Counted from the stretch's first letter, positions 1 through 12,942 are shown. The stretch: DNA of 60,000 nt from Acanthaster planci (GCF_001949145.1 NW_019091539.1:610879-670878), one strand, 5' to 3'. Notes: generated by a model not told the origin, from the letters alone. Program-made: numbers and translations.

Positions 1-2325
1 TGGCAATGTCAAATGCTATCCATCTCAACTGCTTGTACAGAGAATCATCAAACCCAACTTATGTTACCATAACCCAGTCAAAAATTTCCAGCAGATGCAT
101 TTTATCATCTGGACATCATGCCATACCTCGGAGTCTCACTTTACGCATTTGATATTCTTGTTTATCCTTGGTCGCCTAATCAGATGTGACATCTAACGCC
201 GGCACAATACGGCCGCAATTAGACACTGGTAATTAAAGACATCTTTAAAGATGCTGTTGAATACATATGAAGGTTCCGAAAAGGTTTCTGCTAAGCAAAA
301 TCCAACAAACGAATGAATAAGAATGCTACTTACATCACTACCTAGTAGAGGCACCAGAAATGGGAACTTGATAACAGTGTATGGGTTCGCGTTGTGGGTT
401 TTATTTGAGGTGTCGAGTACGTCCCTTTGCACCTCTTAATTAAGAAGACTACCTGATATCTCTTGTTGCTCACTTGAACTAAACAGTGCTCTTCGGTCAT
501 AAAAAAATTCCATTCTTTTCTTGAAGAATGAGGGCACAGTTACTCCAAGCTTGTTGCTACATCAGGACATTGCCAAGCTAAAATGTGCTCATTAAAAATA
601 TTCGAAAAATCGAAAGAACAATTTGCTACTTTGCCTGTATTGTCATGACCTAAAATAAAAACGTACCACAAAAGTAAACAAAATTTACGACAGAGAGACA
701 TAGTCCAAAATTTTGGCAAATTTTAGCACAGAAATAACTGTAATAGGACCTACTGAGATTTCGTCCTTGGACGACATCATCTTTTTGAATAATAGCCTAA
801 TGCAAATTTGATTACATATAAGTCGTAACGAACCCAAATGACCTTTAAGATGCCACAATAAAATTGTAAGTTTACATGGACCTCAAGTAGCATTTACAAA
901 CACTTTATTAAAAACAACACCACGCATGCGCCCTTTCAAAATATCAAACATTCGTACAAAGCAGGACCCCCCTACAAAGGCTAGATCTTTCTGGACTGAT
1001 AAAAACCGACAGACATGCGTTAATTCCTTCTAAAAACATCTGTCGTAACCCGGTAATTGCTGCACGGTAACTGCATTCCCGCGATATAGGCTCATTACCT
1101 CGAAGTAATCATCCGTAACCTTATGTGCATAAGACATTAACTACTGGGCACCACACGTTACATGCCCAAACTATACAAAGTTCAAAGCAGTAGCGTGACG
1201 AAGTCACTTGGCGCCTCATTTTCTGGAGACTTCAGTGTAAGCAGTCATTCAGTGGGTTGGATAATACTTTTTGAACAGTACAGAGCCCCATGACATTCCA
1301 CCTTCATGTTGTACTCCCTTTGGTATGCTACGCCACTGAAACAGTAAATACACCAGTTAGGCACTATAATAGACGGCCATGACGATTTGTCCGGTGGTAT
1401 ATATGCGTACGAATACTGCTAGGCTAAACAACCATCAGACTCGATCTGGCTGTCACTCAGTGGACATTACAGGCAACGAATAATATACACATAACTTAAA
1501 GTTACAATGCGTTTCTGCCAATATTTCTAGATAATGCAGTTAGTTTCGGTTGTATATCCGGGTTTTCATTCCGGGGAGGGGTGGGCAAAATGGGAATCCT
1601 TTTCTAAAACGATTGTCCACTTTTTTTCGTCTCTAAGAGAATCCCCCGGAAGGTGTTCATACCGCTTTTAAAAGGGATGCCGCTTTCATTTTCTGAAAAT
1701 AATGGCACTGTGTCCTCCTTTCCCTCACACGCTTGAGAACGCCTCTGGTTGATTTGCCTCTGCGCATGGAAAGTGGATGCAACGTGACCAAAAACGTAGG
1801 ATTTTGGAAACACTTGCCACAAAGTTTGTTGAAGTAAACATTCTTATGTACCCCACGGCATAAAATGATTGATTGCCACTGAACAATGGTCTGGTAAATC
1901 GATACCTGATGTTTTATTTGCTATGCACAACTGCTATTAAAAAAGTATAAAACTAGTCTTCATACGTGCCTGTTTAAAGAGTACTTACAAATATGTTTGA
2001 GTTCTTTCACTTTTTTAAATCATGTTCTCATTACTAAATTAAACAGACTCCAAACCAAACATGATCGGGTCTATCGTCATCACCGGCATAGTTTAAAATC
2101 CAGTTTGTCTGTAGCTGCCAAGATGCCAAAGAACTTAATGCAGATGATTAGCATTACAAAAAAATCTATTGTTATGATGCATTATCGTGCATATATTTGG
2201 TTAATCATTAAATTTTGTCCGTTATAAGTGTACTTGATTAAAATAAAGGGAAATTCGAAATAGTTTACATCTCGAAAGCAATTCTTTGATTTCGTGGCTC
2301 GACACGAAAAAGAGACAGATTTTAC
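1..2325. other. No gene seen; probable intron of the receptor cyclase
   Basis: The sequence is AT-rich. The exon that should follow 2326-2473 and start the C-lobe end of the kinase-homology domain was not found on the minus strand, so it should lie left of the window. The short open frames present show no family signature. Confidence 0.6.
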
Positions 2326-2473
2326 CTATAAACATCCACGGCCGGCGTGACGGCAGAGTTGGGAAATTCCAGTATTTCTGGGGGAAGGTAAACTCTAGCA
2401 ACCAAGGCCGCATAGGTCTCGTTCTCGCCCGGTTGAACTCCTTCAGTTTTCCGGTACTCTCGCAGACCGTAAT
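2326..2473 (-). CDS. Receptor guanylyl cyclase, kinase-homology domain exon (DYG to LPPEIL)
   Basis: This internal exon encodes the activation-segment part of the regulatory kinase-homology domain (KHD) of a membrane receptor guanylyl cyclase. The KHD sits under the membrane and controls the cyclase domain that makes cGMP. The visible protein starts with the D of DYG, which is split over the intron, and reads DYGLREYRKTEG, then YAALVARVYLPPEILEF, then VTPAVDVY. Family members have DYG where true kinases have DFG, an L-P-P-E/A-P-E motif, and a D-V-Y/S motif. Splice sites on the minus strand are tttcggtcag/AT and TATAG/gtaaaa. The length is 148 bp, entering in phase 1 and leaving in phase 2. 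No continuation was found between 1 and 2325, so the cyclase exons probably lie outside the window. The family call is strong by eye. The subtype is not determined. Confidence 0.9.
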
Positions 2474-3055
2474 CTGACCGAAAGGAAGTGAGGAAAAAGA
2501 GCAAGTCAACAACGGCCGCGTTAGGCAGGGGTCAAGAAAAACAGACCGCAAACGGTTCAGACACGTCTCAAGCAAGGCTAAAACCCCAACTGCTTTATCG
2601 TATCGTTTCTCCAGCTATCCATATCTTTATGGACGTGCAGATTCTATGGCATTTTGTGCTTGTTTAATCCAGAAAAGAGGATATCTAAACTGCATCAGTT
2701 CAAACGGAGTGTCTGAGGGACATTGTCATAATTGTTTCCTGTTTGGAAGGCGTACTTTACCGTTACTTGGTAGACTAGGGATTACTAGTTGAAGTGTTAT
2801 GGTCTCTGATCGATTGGTCTGAATGCAATATAATTGATACAATGCCTTACCTATCAGGCTTCATGACTACAATACCTTTTTACATTATGGCATCCGTTTT
2901 TAATTTACGGTTCTCATTTGCGACCGACCCATATACGCAACACCTGACCTTAAATTTAATTTAAAAAACAGACTCCGATTTTGTGAAAAAGAGGGACAAT
3001 TATGTTCCACATATTTTACTTATCAATTGGACATTCGCATTTGTCTCCAAAATAA

Positions 3056-3614
3056 NNNNNNNNNNNNNNNNNNNNNNNNNNNNNNNNNNNNNNNNNNNNN
3101 NNNNNNNNNNNNNNNNNNNNNNNNNNNNNNNNNNNNNNNNNNNNNNNNNNNNNNNNNNNNNNNNNNNNNNNNNNNNNNNNNNNNNNNNNNNNNNNNNNNN
3201 NNNNNNNNNNNNNNNNNNNNNNNNNNNNNNNNNNNNNNNNNNNNNNNNNNNNNNNNNNNNNNNNNNNNNNNNNNNNNNNNNNNNNNNNNNNNNNNNNNNN
3301 NNNNNNNNNNNNNNNNNNNNNNNNNNNNNNNNNNNNNNNNNNNNNNNNNNNNNNNNNNNNNNNNNNNNNNNNNNNNNNNNNNNNNNNNNNNNNNNNNNNN
3401 NNNNNNNNNNNNNNNNNNNNNNNNNNNNNNNNNNNNNNNNNNNNNNNNNNNNNNNNNNNNNNNNNNNNNNNNNNNNNNNNNNNNNNNNNNNNNNNNNNNN
3501 NNNNNNNNNNNNNNNNNNNNNNNNNNNNNNNNNNNNNNNNNNNNNNNNNNNNNNNNNNNNNNNNNNNNNNNNNNNNNNNNNNNNNNNNNNNNNNNNNNNN
3601 NNNNNNNNNNNNNN
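3056..3614. other. Assembly gap (559 N)
   Basis: This is a run of N. It lies in the intron region between the hinge exon (8249-8392) and the DYG exon (2326-2473) of the receptor cyclase. One exon carrying the A-R-G-M and H-G-x-L part of the kinase-homology domain, about 100-150 bp long, is missing from the readable sequence and could be here. Any open frame drawn across the gap is artificial. Confidence 0.98.
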
Positions 3615-6614
3615 GCAAGAGGCGGAGCTCTTATACGGTCAAAGCAACATCGATGGAAGACTTGTTCAAGTCCTTGAATTTTCAGGGACAGAACTTACAT
3701 GTAAAAAATTGATTACACAGGACTTTAATATACTGATTAGTAAAAAAGCCAAGATTCTGGGTCACACCCCATGTCAAGGACCTTTGGCCTCTGGTTTCTT
3801 TAAGTTAACCTTTCAAAGTGTAGTCTGTTATACTGCAGTGCTACATACATCTGCTTTAACGCGGGGAGTTTTGGTATTTTTGTTGATAAATATAGTGATG
3901 CAACTATGCACCAGTCAACTTCGATTCATCTGTTTTGATTTTATAGTTGGAGTTTTACTTCTTCCTTTCAGCTTTATCACAAACTCCGTTAAATTGTTAC
4001 CGAAGAAATTAATATACCGCAAACAGCTTCAGGCCAACACGTCATTCAAGTGGGTTTTGTTCAATGCTCAGTCATTCAAACGATACTTGCAATACACCGG
4101 AAACGGTGAAAATGGCTTGGTTTTAGCAGGTGTCGCTGGTCAGTATAGAGTTCTGAATTTCTGGTTTGGGGCTGTCAATTTCTGTTCCACTCATACAAAC
4201 GGACCGATGATATTAACAGTAATCCAAATGGCATCCGATAAAAAACAGCCCAAAGTCTGTGCATTAGCAATGTACAGAGATCTGAGAAGTGCACAACAAC
4301 GGATACATGCTTCTTTAATGACAGAGCCAGGTCAGTCTGAATGAAATGCCGTCTCAAATGGTTGATTTTCGACAAAATATCTTCCAAAATAACCATATCA
4401 ATGAAAGATTTTTCAGACAGATATGTACGGCAACACTACATGATTTAATTATGGGCTCCATGAACGATGCAAAGTTGTAGAGACAAGCTATTATCCACAG
4501 AAATTGGCCTACTGAAATAAAGTTCGAAGGAATACTACGAGATGAAATTCTTGGAATTGGTAAGCACACACTGAAACAATTGCGACTTATATCAAATGGC
4601 ATCGATGATGAACGAGTTTCATCACGGTTAATACATCACGACCGCCAACAGATAATCATAGCGACAGGCGCAACACGGCAAATAAACCAGGCCTCCAAAG
4701 AGGCGTGCACGGTCGCTGGAAGAAAACTCGGACCATTAATTACGATCACCAATGTTCCAAATTACGCGTGACACGCGGCAGATGCCCGCTTCCCAGCCTT
4801 GGCGGAAAATAAGCAGCATTCCACGATTGATGATATTATGATTATTAAAGCCCTACATCAAATGCCTCACGTGCGCACATCAATTTTATTCTCTAATTTC
4901 CTACAAGAGGTTTTTTTTCTCGCTTTCCAAAGCGTCTCCAACTTGTCTCTTACCAGATATTTTCACCACCCATCTGTCGTCTACCACGCAGTTGGAGGAT
5001 TTGAGTCTTCCATGGTAGATTCTGTTGCTGTGTAAATGGTTCATTCCGCGGGCTATATCACTACAGAATGAAAACCTGGGAAGGAGAAAAATAATTAATA
5101 AAGATCACGGGGAGAACATTCAGTTTCTAGTTGACGTTACTTAGGAGTGTCTGACAGGGATTTAAGAAAGCGATTTTGTTTTATTTTCTATATCAACCGA
5201 ACTTCAAAGTGACTTCTGTAACACACGATTTAATACCGGAGAAACAAGTTTCTCTCACCGGACGGAGAAAAAAATGTTAAAAGGTCTCAATCTTTCCAAA
5301 ACCTATCTTTGCATAGAAGGAAAATTGAAACCGAAAATATTGTTCCGTTGTCATTTAGGCTAATAATGAAAGAAACTGAATTGACTTGGAGTGAAATAAC
5401 AAATGAAAGCAATTGAGCGGCGATGCTTTCTCCTCCAAAAATAGTGCAAGTGCTGCCCAATTTAAACATAAAATATCAACTGCCGGCATCTTTATAACTT
5501 TATAACTTATTATAACGTGCTTGGCTTCAAAGTGGACATTCTTGCCTTCATGATACTTTGTATTCCATTACTCTTGGCGATCCTGAATATTCTCAGTTTG
5601 CACAAGCAGTCAAATGATTTCTCCTCTTTCAAGCTTGATCACCAGTGGTGAAATAACGACCTGCCTTTTTCGTCTTTGATTGGATTGAATTTCAAAAGAG
5701 ATGCTGACGGTGGAAGACACATTGATGCATGCTAAGCAGTCGTTTCGCTTAAAATCATGGACACATAATTCAATTCGGAGAGTTTGTTTTTCACTGGGGC
5801 TTACCTCTCGATCGTCCAAAGCGAAAAGAAAAAGTGAATAGTAACAGTATAATCATGCTAAGAGTGTCTTCTTCAAAACCACGAGTCGTATAAATTCAGC
5901 CACATGATTAAACTGGACAACATTTGCTTGCACTATTTCTAGGACACATTGTGGGCCTACAGCTCAGCGACTCCTGCACATAGCCCATGCAGTCACATGT
6001 ATTCCACTGCGTCCGCGCTCACTCGAGTTTAATTTGTGATTTCTTTCTGGAGGCCATTTTTGGCAAAACAGCGGGTCTGTCAGTCTTGGTTCCTTAGTAC
6101 AATAGTCACCTTACACCTTCTTCTTTTTCCTCGAGGAAACTCAAACAAATGGGATGACTTTCGGCAGTCTAAACTGGGCGATAGCGATTATAGGTTTGAA
6201 GCTATTCAGAGATGGAATCTCTGAGCAGGATGCTGGCTTGTTTGGCTGTTGGGAAGGCTTGGAGTTAAAGGGCGCTCGTCTTTCGCCAACACACAGCCGC
6301 TTTGAGCCGAATCAATATTGACATCGACGCTAGTGGCTTTGATTAAACAATTTGGGCCGATCACATGACGAGCAATGGGGAGTTTTGCTGAATTTGGCAT
6401 TATTTTCTCACGCCTTGTCAGGTTTCTTACGACTATGAGCAGGGGCAGAGAACTGAATGAGCAGTTGGAGAAATGACGGAGCTAGTTTCTTTCAACATTG
6501 ATCATTTTAGCTCAGAAAAAATGTTCTTACCATTTGTAGGGCACAAAAGGTGACATACTTCTGAAATGGCCCTCATATGTTAAAAAAGGGACCTCTTTTG
6601 CCGTTGAGAACACG

Positions 6615-7256
6615 ATGAACTTTTTGAAGTTCGGAGACAAACATAATTATAGGTCTCTTCTGGCACGTATGGGAGTAATAAAAAATAGACAAGGCGGAAG
6701 CATCTCCACTATGTCTCTCCTAATCGATGCACGTCTAGGCCCAGCGCAGCAGACTGCCACTTCAACTTCTTTTGCCTGTAAACATAGTTTGGCATCTCGG
6801 GAAACAAACAATTCCCCAATCGATGAACTGTCTGGCTCTTTAACCGCGTTTGGGAGTCCGATCGGTTGGGCGCCCGGCGTCGGACGCGCGGTACATACAT
6901 CTGAACACCTCGGGGGTACAGACCATCGCACTTTCAGAAGCCATCAAACAGGTAACGGAGCCCGCCTTAACGAGTCGATACAACTCTGTTTCTTATGCCC
7001 AGGCCCACAGGAAGAACCTTCCAACTCAGAGTGCGACACCATATACTCCACCCTGGGCCGTGCGGGAAATATTTCACTGGACTGGAGGGCAACTAGTGAT
7101 ATGATCCCTTCAATTCACGCATACCCTCAATGGGAATCAAGCGGGGTTTGGGCGATTGTACGAAACGGGGAAAGAGAGACAGATTCATTGTTTGAAAAGT
7201 CAAAACTGAAGTGCTCTCAGCGTGCCCTTACATGGCGATGTCGAGTTAGGAGCTGA
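6615..7256 (+). other. 213-codon open frame of unknown nature
   Basis: This open frame begins MNFLKFGDKHNYRSLL and ends ALTWRCRVRS, in a patch that is richer in G+C than its surroundings. A second plus frame (6850-7104) and two minus frames are also open in the same patch, so the coding frame, if any, is uncertain. The composition is rich in Ser, Thr, Gly and Arg with no motif that I recognise. It lies inside the cyclase intron between 8249 and 2473. A degraded mobile element or a chance open frame in a G+C-rich patch is as likely as a gene. Confidence 0.15.
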
Positions 7257-8248
7257 TAACCAGGACCAGAGGCTTAGACGTAGCTGACGGTACATACTGA
7301 ACGCCGAGTTAACGAGCCAAGTTCTCCGATCTCGACTTGAAACCCAAGAGGGTTTGGGAAAGAAATTCCAATTCTGCGGGCTCGGTCGCAGAATAGATGT
7401 ATGTGCGAGGATTCTCAATCAAGGAATGATACCTTTCAGCCTATAGATACAAAAAATTTAGTTGTTTGCGAACTGTTGAATACAAATTGGTTGTCGGCTC
7501 TCGGCCCACGACAGATCAATGACCCAAAACAGTTCAAAAGCATTACGAAAAGTTACTGGCGACGAATGAACTACTGTGAGATGGCACAAACCTAGCCGTG
7601 AGTACCATCTGGTAAAAGGACAGACACTCAAAAGTGTTGCAATATATTTTGAATAATTATGAAACAATATTTTATGATATCATGAAATAAATAATAAAAG
7701 CATCTCTTACAGCTCAGCATTTGTAAAAAATAACCCCATGTATTCTGATCCAAACAGAAATGCATTAATAGTTTATCCCATCTGCATGTAGGTTCATTCC
7801 ACGGATTGAAAAGCATAATGAAACGAAAATACATGTACGTTTTCTAAAAAAAATACAAAGAGAGAACACTACCATCACTAGCATATCGCAGAGAAATGGG
7901 AAAAATTCATACAATATAACCAAGTTGGTATAGAAATCGCGTTTAAAATGAGAAATTGAAAATGGCCTGAAACAAAACGCACAACGGCCAATCGGCGAAT
8001 GCCGATTAAATTAAACATGAAAGCAACTTACAAATTATTATCGATAATATTACTCCAGCTAACTGCTTTGTATCCCGATCTTGTATGCGTGTTTCTTAAT
8101 GTAAGCTCCTTTCATTCAGCGAGTTTAAAACGTTTTTCCTCACTTAATTGTAACACAAGGAATTAGACGTCTCCATTGCGCAAGACCTTAAATGTACACA
8201 AATCCAAACACGAAATGAAAAATACCGACAACAGCTAATTCCACTTAC

Positions 8249-8392
8249 CTAAAACTCCAATTCAGTGGAACATCATCGTTAAGAAGGACATCCGTTAGGC
8301 TGCCTTTGGGACAATACTCCGTCGCTATGGCAACGTGAGGGACCTCAATACACCCTCCCATGAACTTGCATAGGTTTACGTGATGAATGTCT
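8249..8392 (-). CDS. Receptor guanylyl cyclase, kinase-homology domain exon (hinge region, EYCPKGSL)
   Basis: This exon encodes the middle of the KHD N-lobe and hinge of a receptor guanylyl cyclase. Visible segments in order are RDIHHVNLCKFMGGCIEVP, HVAIATEYCPKGSLTDVLL and NDDVPLNWSF. The pattern N-L-x-x-F-x-G-C, then T-E-Y-C-x-K/R-G-S-L-x-D-x-L, then L-x-W-x-F is the family hallmark in natriuretic-peptide and related receptors. The acceptor is ttcatcag/A and the donor is TTTAG/gtaagt, a consensus site. The exon is 144 bp and enters and leaves in phase 2. Its first base completes an Arg codon with the AG at the end of the preceding exon (11231-11317), giving K-Q-V-R-D-I, which matches the family alignment. 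The next exon, which should carry A-R-G-M and H-G-x-L, was not found in readable sequence. Confidence 0.93.
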
Positions 8393-11230
8393 CTGATGAA
8401 GTGTATGTGATTGAGAGGCAAAAGAGGCACGGGAAAAAGCCAATTAATTTGACAGTTGAGTTTACTCACAGATCGGTTTCAATTATGTATTGACAAATGG
8501 GAAACGGATTCAATAAATTCAATCTATGAGCTCTGCTCAGACCCTGGAGGTTGACTGTTTGTTCATATGTGGTTGAATCAACATGTGTTAAATCAACACC
8601 ATTAAAGACATGAGACGATGCAGTGTACACGTACGTGTAGAAACTTCATGTGTTGTACCTTTGTCTAGAATACTGTATTTTCATTAACCCAGAACGATCA
8701 CACGACCGGGCCAGTAACACCCATGGGATGTGATGTTTTAACACTCGAGGGAGTCAAGTGTAAAACATCACATCCCACGTCACAGCAGTCGATAACTGAT
8801 TTTCGGGGAGGGGGGGATAATTATTCCTTCATTACAGGCATCATATCTTTGGGTATCACTGCCTCCATGTTTGTTCGTCCCAACCATCATTCCCGGGATT
8901 CTGGGTGAGCAAATGACGTGAACAGAATTTGTGGAGAAAGTACTGACGTCGCAATGCTTTGTGGGTAACTGAGCACCTTCATGAATGCCCGTACAACCTG
9001 TGCGCACTGTCATGACGTACATTCTATCCAGTGAGGATTCAAACATTTCTTCACGCAGTCCGAAGAAATTAGCCCATCCCAATGTCCTGTGTGGGGTGGT
9101 GTTGAAGATCGAGTACGTTTATGGCACCAATTATTCAATGTTGAGATGCAGTTAAAATAAGAAATTCATTTTGCACGATAACTGTGACACTTTCCTACAC
9201 TGACCCAAATTATGTAATTTGAATTAAGTCTACTAAAACTGTAAGTGTTGAGTCAAATTATTAGGCTGGAAAACTTCAAGATAGTAAATGCCCGGCACTG
9301 CGCTTTGAAAAGCTGATCTGTTGTTATTATCCTGGGGCACAATCACAACTGCACAACAAACAAATGATTCGTATCAATCCGCACAGTGCCGTAAACATAC
9401 TAAGCATCTTTAAAGCGCTTCACCTATCACATTTTGTAGTGTCTCATGGATGTTGGTTTACTCTACCAGCTGCACTATTCCCTGAACATGAACGCCTTCA
9501 CTCACGAGTCAGGGGCTGATCCACATCTGCATCCGTTCAGGCGATTGCTTGTTGATCTTCCAGCGCGCTGTCTGTGCGCATGAAAGCCAGGGGCCTGCTT
9601 TTTTTTCTCCCGACAAGTCATCATCCCAAACATCATCCAAGGGGACGGAAAGTGAAAATAAATCAGCGCATTCGCATCCTAATTTTGGATTGTTGACCGG
9701 AGGGCAGACCGAGACTATAGGTGGAGTTACTGCCTGCAGCTTATCGGGGTGGATAAGCAAGAGCTTGAAGCGCCGCCCCACGTCGATTTCAATTCCATCC
9801 ACCCTAATCACACTTTGAGTTATCCAGCGAATCAGAATGGCAGCCCAGGGTGTTGCATTCATTTCAAGTCAAATATTCCAAGAAGAAAAGTACGAATCTA
9901 AAATCTTCTCACAATCTCGACCCATCCAGTCCGTCCACAAAATAATAATGAACGCAAACACTGATGTATGTGCGTGTACCATGCCGGCCATCCCGTTGCT
10001 GTACGGCTCGATATCGATGTGATGTCCTCTGCGAGTTTTTTGGTGAGGGTGCAATATTTGATCGTGTGGTTAGATTAGATATTGCCAAGAGCCGCTGTAT
10101 GGGGCATTCTTGCTTTTATCATGGTCAATCATGCGTAGTTCTTGTACCGGCTTATTCCACGGCAGTTTATGGATCAAAATATGTTCTTTGGTGCTTGAAG
10201 TGGTTGAAAAAGGTGCCTAAATTTGGATTTAGGGTCGCAGGTAGTGTATGAAAACAGTAATCTTCGAGAAAGAACAATATGTTTATTTTCAGATTAGTAG
10301 TAAACTTACTATGACACGTACTGCCGCATTTCCCCCATGGATCCCTGTATTAGAACTTTTCTAGTTAGATAGTATCCCAACGACAAACTTGTTGAAAAAT
10401 ATTCATACAATCATTCCTTGCTGGAGGCAATTTTGAGCGGGAGCATCTGGACAGATGGCTTTAGTCGGCTCACATCTCGGAAAACAATCCAAGAAAATTG
10501 TTGCCCGCGTTCCGCGCTGTATTTGTCCTGGAACCATTCGGTACAGCGTCACGATAACGTCACGATCAGAATCTCAATTTCCACCCGGCTTCCCGCGAGA
10601 TGTGTCGAGTGAGACGGGACACAAGCCCCGCTGTTGTCATCACAAAGTCACTGACCGGCCACAGACCGACGTCCTGGAGAAAATAAATGTCCCGGTGGAA
10701 AAATTTCATCGCCGGCCCGAAGAGGTAAAATATTGATTCGGACAGCGAGGATGGAGGTGTGAAGCAGCTGAACTGTTGCTCTCCCATGTTTTAGTACTCC
10801 ATTATATCGTCGTCAGAGGGTGAACAACGCCATCCAAAAATGACCCTTAGCATGTTTCTCTTTGATTACGTCGCTGGAGCAACATTTGGAGAGTTGGACA
10901 AGCGCCTTCTTCAGCCCGAAAAAAAAACATGAAATGTTGGTTTGCATTTCTCAAATTTCAATACCCAAAATTCATTGAATTCGTATATAGAACGAACGGA
11001 AAGCCACTCTGCGAAAATAAAGGCGTCAGCATCACCACTGGTTAAATCACACACGACACAAGATATCTCCACTCTATTCAACATCTTGAACCCCTGGTTC
11101 TCTGGTATAAATAAGGCAAAATTCTGACCCTGCCCCCTCCATCTGCACCCGCAAGCAGCAGCAGCAGTAGAGATTTCTCTCTTAGGGTCAAGATGAGTGT
11201 GTATTCAGTAAACATTCCGATGATGCTTAC
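8393..11230. other. Intron of the receptor cyclase
   Basis: This is the intron between the VAIK exon and the hinge exon, whose split Arg codon joins exactly. It holds the hairpin at 8724-8777. Nothing else convincing was seen. Confidence 0.8.
8724..8777. repeat. Near-perfect 54-bp hairpin
   Basis: The left arm 8724-8745 (22 bp, begins TGGGATGTGATG) and the right arm 8757-8777 (21 bp, ends CATCACATCCCA) are reverse complements except for one bulged A, around an 11-base loop. It lies in the intron just upstream of exon 8249-8392 in transcript order. Confidence 0.9.
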
Positions 11231-11317
11231 CTTACTTGTTTCACCTCCTTCCGGATACGTTTGTCCAAGGCGAATGAAATTTTGTTGATGATTTTAATGG
11301 CAACAGTTTGCCCGTTG
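11231..11317 (-). CDS. Receptor guanylyl cyclase, kinase-homology domain exon (VAIK strand and helix C)
   Basis: This 87-bp exon encodes the beta-3 strand and helix C of the KHD. The readable protein is NGQTVAIKIINK followed by ISFALDKRIRKEVKQV. The Lys of VAIK is the position that binds nucleotide phosphates in kinases and is usually kept in guanylyl cyclase KHDs. The acceptor is acccttccag/C and the donor is GTAAG/gtaagc. A second GT four codons-worth of context earlier (CAA/gtaagg) is possible, but the chosen donor gives exact phase continuity with 8249-8392. The exon enters in phase 2, so its first C completes a codon; if the upstream exon ends in TA this is Tyr, giving the family-like Y-N-G-Q-T-V-A-I-K. 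The exon that supplies those two bases is not resolved. Confidence 0.9.
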
Positions 11318-12942
11318 CTGGAAGGGTTAGAACAAAGGACACTCATTACATTCTTACATTTTCTTTCTAGTTTCGTTTAAGGGTATCCTCATCAAAAACA
11401 CCCATAGTGTCTTTTCTCAAGGCCAAATGTACCGCAGTTTAAATGTCTTCTAACTTTGGTCCCTGAATCTGTCCACGTTGTAAAAACTGAACTTGTTATC
11501 ACATGGACCGTGTGTTTGATTGTTTGTTTAATATTTCCAAGTAGGCTACATATCTGTCATGTGCTAGCTACAGCCATTCCATGCAGGTCTCTCAAGACCA
11601 CATGAAATTCTTTAAACTACGTCAACTTGACTTACAGGATTCCGGTTTGGGCGAAGAGCTGTTTAGAATGTGCCGCAGCAGCTAACCCACCGATGCTAGA
11701 AGCCTCGTTATCGGTACGGACGCTGATTACACTACCAGTGAATCCTCGCATGCCGGTATCTGGAGGGGGGGGCAGTGACGTCACGTAGCACAATTAGACG
11801 ACCCAGACAATATAAACTCCCACGACTAACATTCCTTTTGAATGGAGGGAAGGACTTCCCCCCCTTTGGGGTTGGCAGAAGGAAGGAGTTAAGGTTTGTT
11901 TTAACCACAATGAGCAAGAAGCGTGCTTTTTGGGGGCCATCTCACGGCCAGCGGGATTAGGGTGGAATCCGCCTCCACGAACGGCTGTCATGTGATCTTT
12001 TTGACAGTAGGCTTGCATATGCAGACGTATTATGAGTACATCTGTGAAGTGTCAATACAACTATTGTTATATCAACATGGTTGTCTACGGTCATTTGAAG
12101 TTTAAGGCGTCACACGCGTCGTCCTGCGCATTGAGCACGACAATGGGAAAAATATGCATTTTTGACTCACCTGTCTAAAAAAAGGGCTTTTCGGGAGAAA
12201 AGTATGTCTGATTTTTATAAACCAGGTGTCCAAATGGCTGAAAGACATTTCTACAAAATAAGGCTCAGTGCGGGACAGTACGATGCACTAAGACGACATC
12301 GAAGGAAATGTTCGGGGTGGGGCAGATGCCGCCCTCTGCTCTTACATTAGGGTGCATGCGGTGAATCTTTCTTGAAAGTAATTTTTATGCAATTTCATAC
12401 TCTTCTTTACTATACGAAAACTCTCTGATGGGTGTCATGGGAAGTTCTCTAGTCGTTTTTACAATATCTGAATTTTCCCAAGCTTTTCTAGACGCATGAT
12501 TGCACTCATATTTAGTGCAGACAAAACTCCATAAGGGATGGGACAAGAATATTGCTTGGAAATGATTTGGTGGCTTTATGTCTGGTCCTATCACCAGAAC
12601 CTTCGGGAACGACAGACAACAGAGCATAAGCATCCGTTCGGAGTGGCTTTGGTTGCCTCCGAAGGTGCACTGTTATCTGCCAGGTGTCACCAACACAGAC
12701 TGAAAGTCACACTGCTCGTCTTCTTGAAAATAAATCCATAAAAAGAGCCTTGCTTTCAGCAGTTCTATGGAGATTTTGCTCACAGTCACTAATCCGCATA
12801 GTTTTATTGATCCAAATATCAATGTTGTCTTTCCTGGGAACACCTTTTTGTGACCACACAATCTGAACCCTTTGTGAACTTAATATAGTACATTCCGGCA
12901 CAATGCCTCTCGTTTTAACAATAAATAACTTTGACCTCTGAC
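11318..12942. other. Cyclase intron region with an unresolved linker exon
   Basis: The flanking exons leave in phase 1 and enter in phase 2, so at least one exon must lie between them. Two candidate donors give a Tyr codon with the next exon. One is TTCGTATA/gtaaag (exon end at 12411, reading Q-R-V-F-V-Y). The other is CACTGGTA/gtgtaa (exon end at 11733, reading Y-R-H-A-R-I-H-W-Y). Neither has a phase-1 acceptor that I trust. Confidence 0.6.

Larger units (their letters stand above)
2474..8248. other. Cyclase intron region, one exon unaccounted for
   Basis: This holds the 559-bp gap and the 213-codon open frame of unknown nature at 6615-7256. A 730-bp open stretch right of the gap (3615-4344, plus) has no recognisable content. 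No exon with A-R-G-M or H-G-x-L was found in the readable part of the minus strand. Confidence 0.6.

Noticed and set aside
2983-4344. Apparent 453-codon open frame on the plus strand
   Set aside because: Nearly half of it is the run of N. The readable tail has no recognisable content.
5610-5819. Minus frame with L-R-I-E-L-C-V-H-D-F that recalls a C2 domain strand
   Set aside because: Only one strand motif fits, no Ca-binding Asp pattern was seen, and the acceptor lacks a pyrimidine tract.
11776-11783. Perfect TGACGTCA here and at 17287 and 21990 as CREB sites linked to cGMP/cAMP signalling
   Set aside because: An 8-base word has a realistic chance of occurring several times in 60 kb, and none is near a known promoter.
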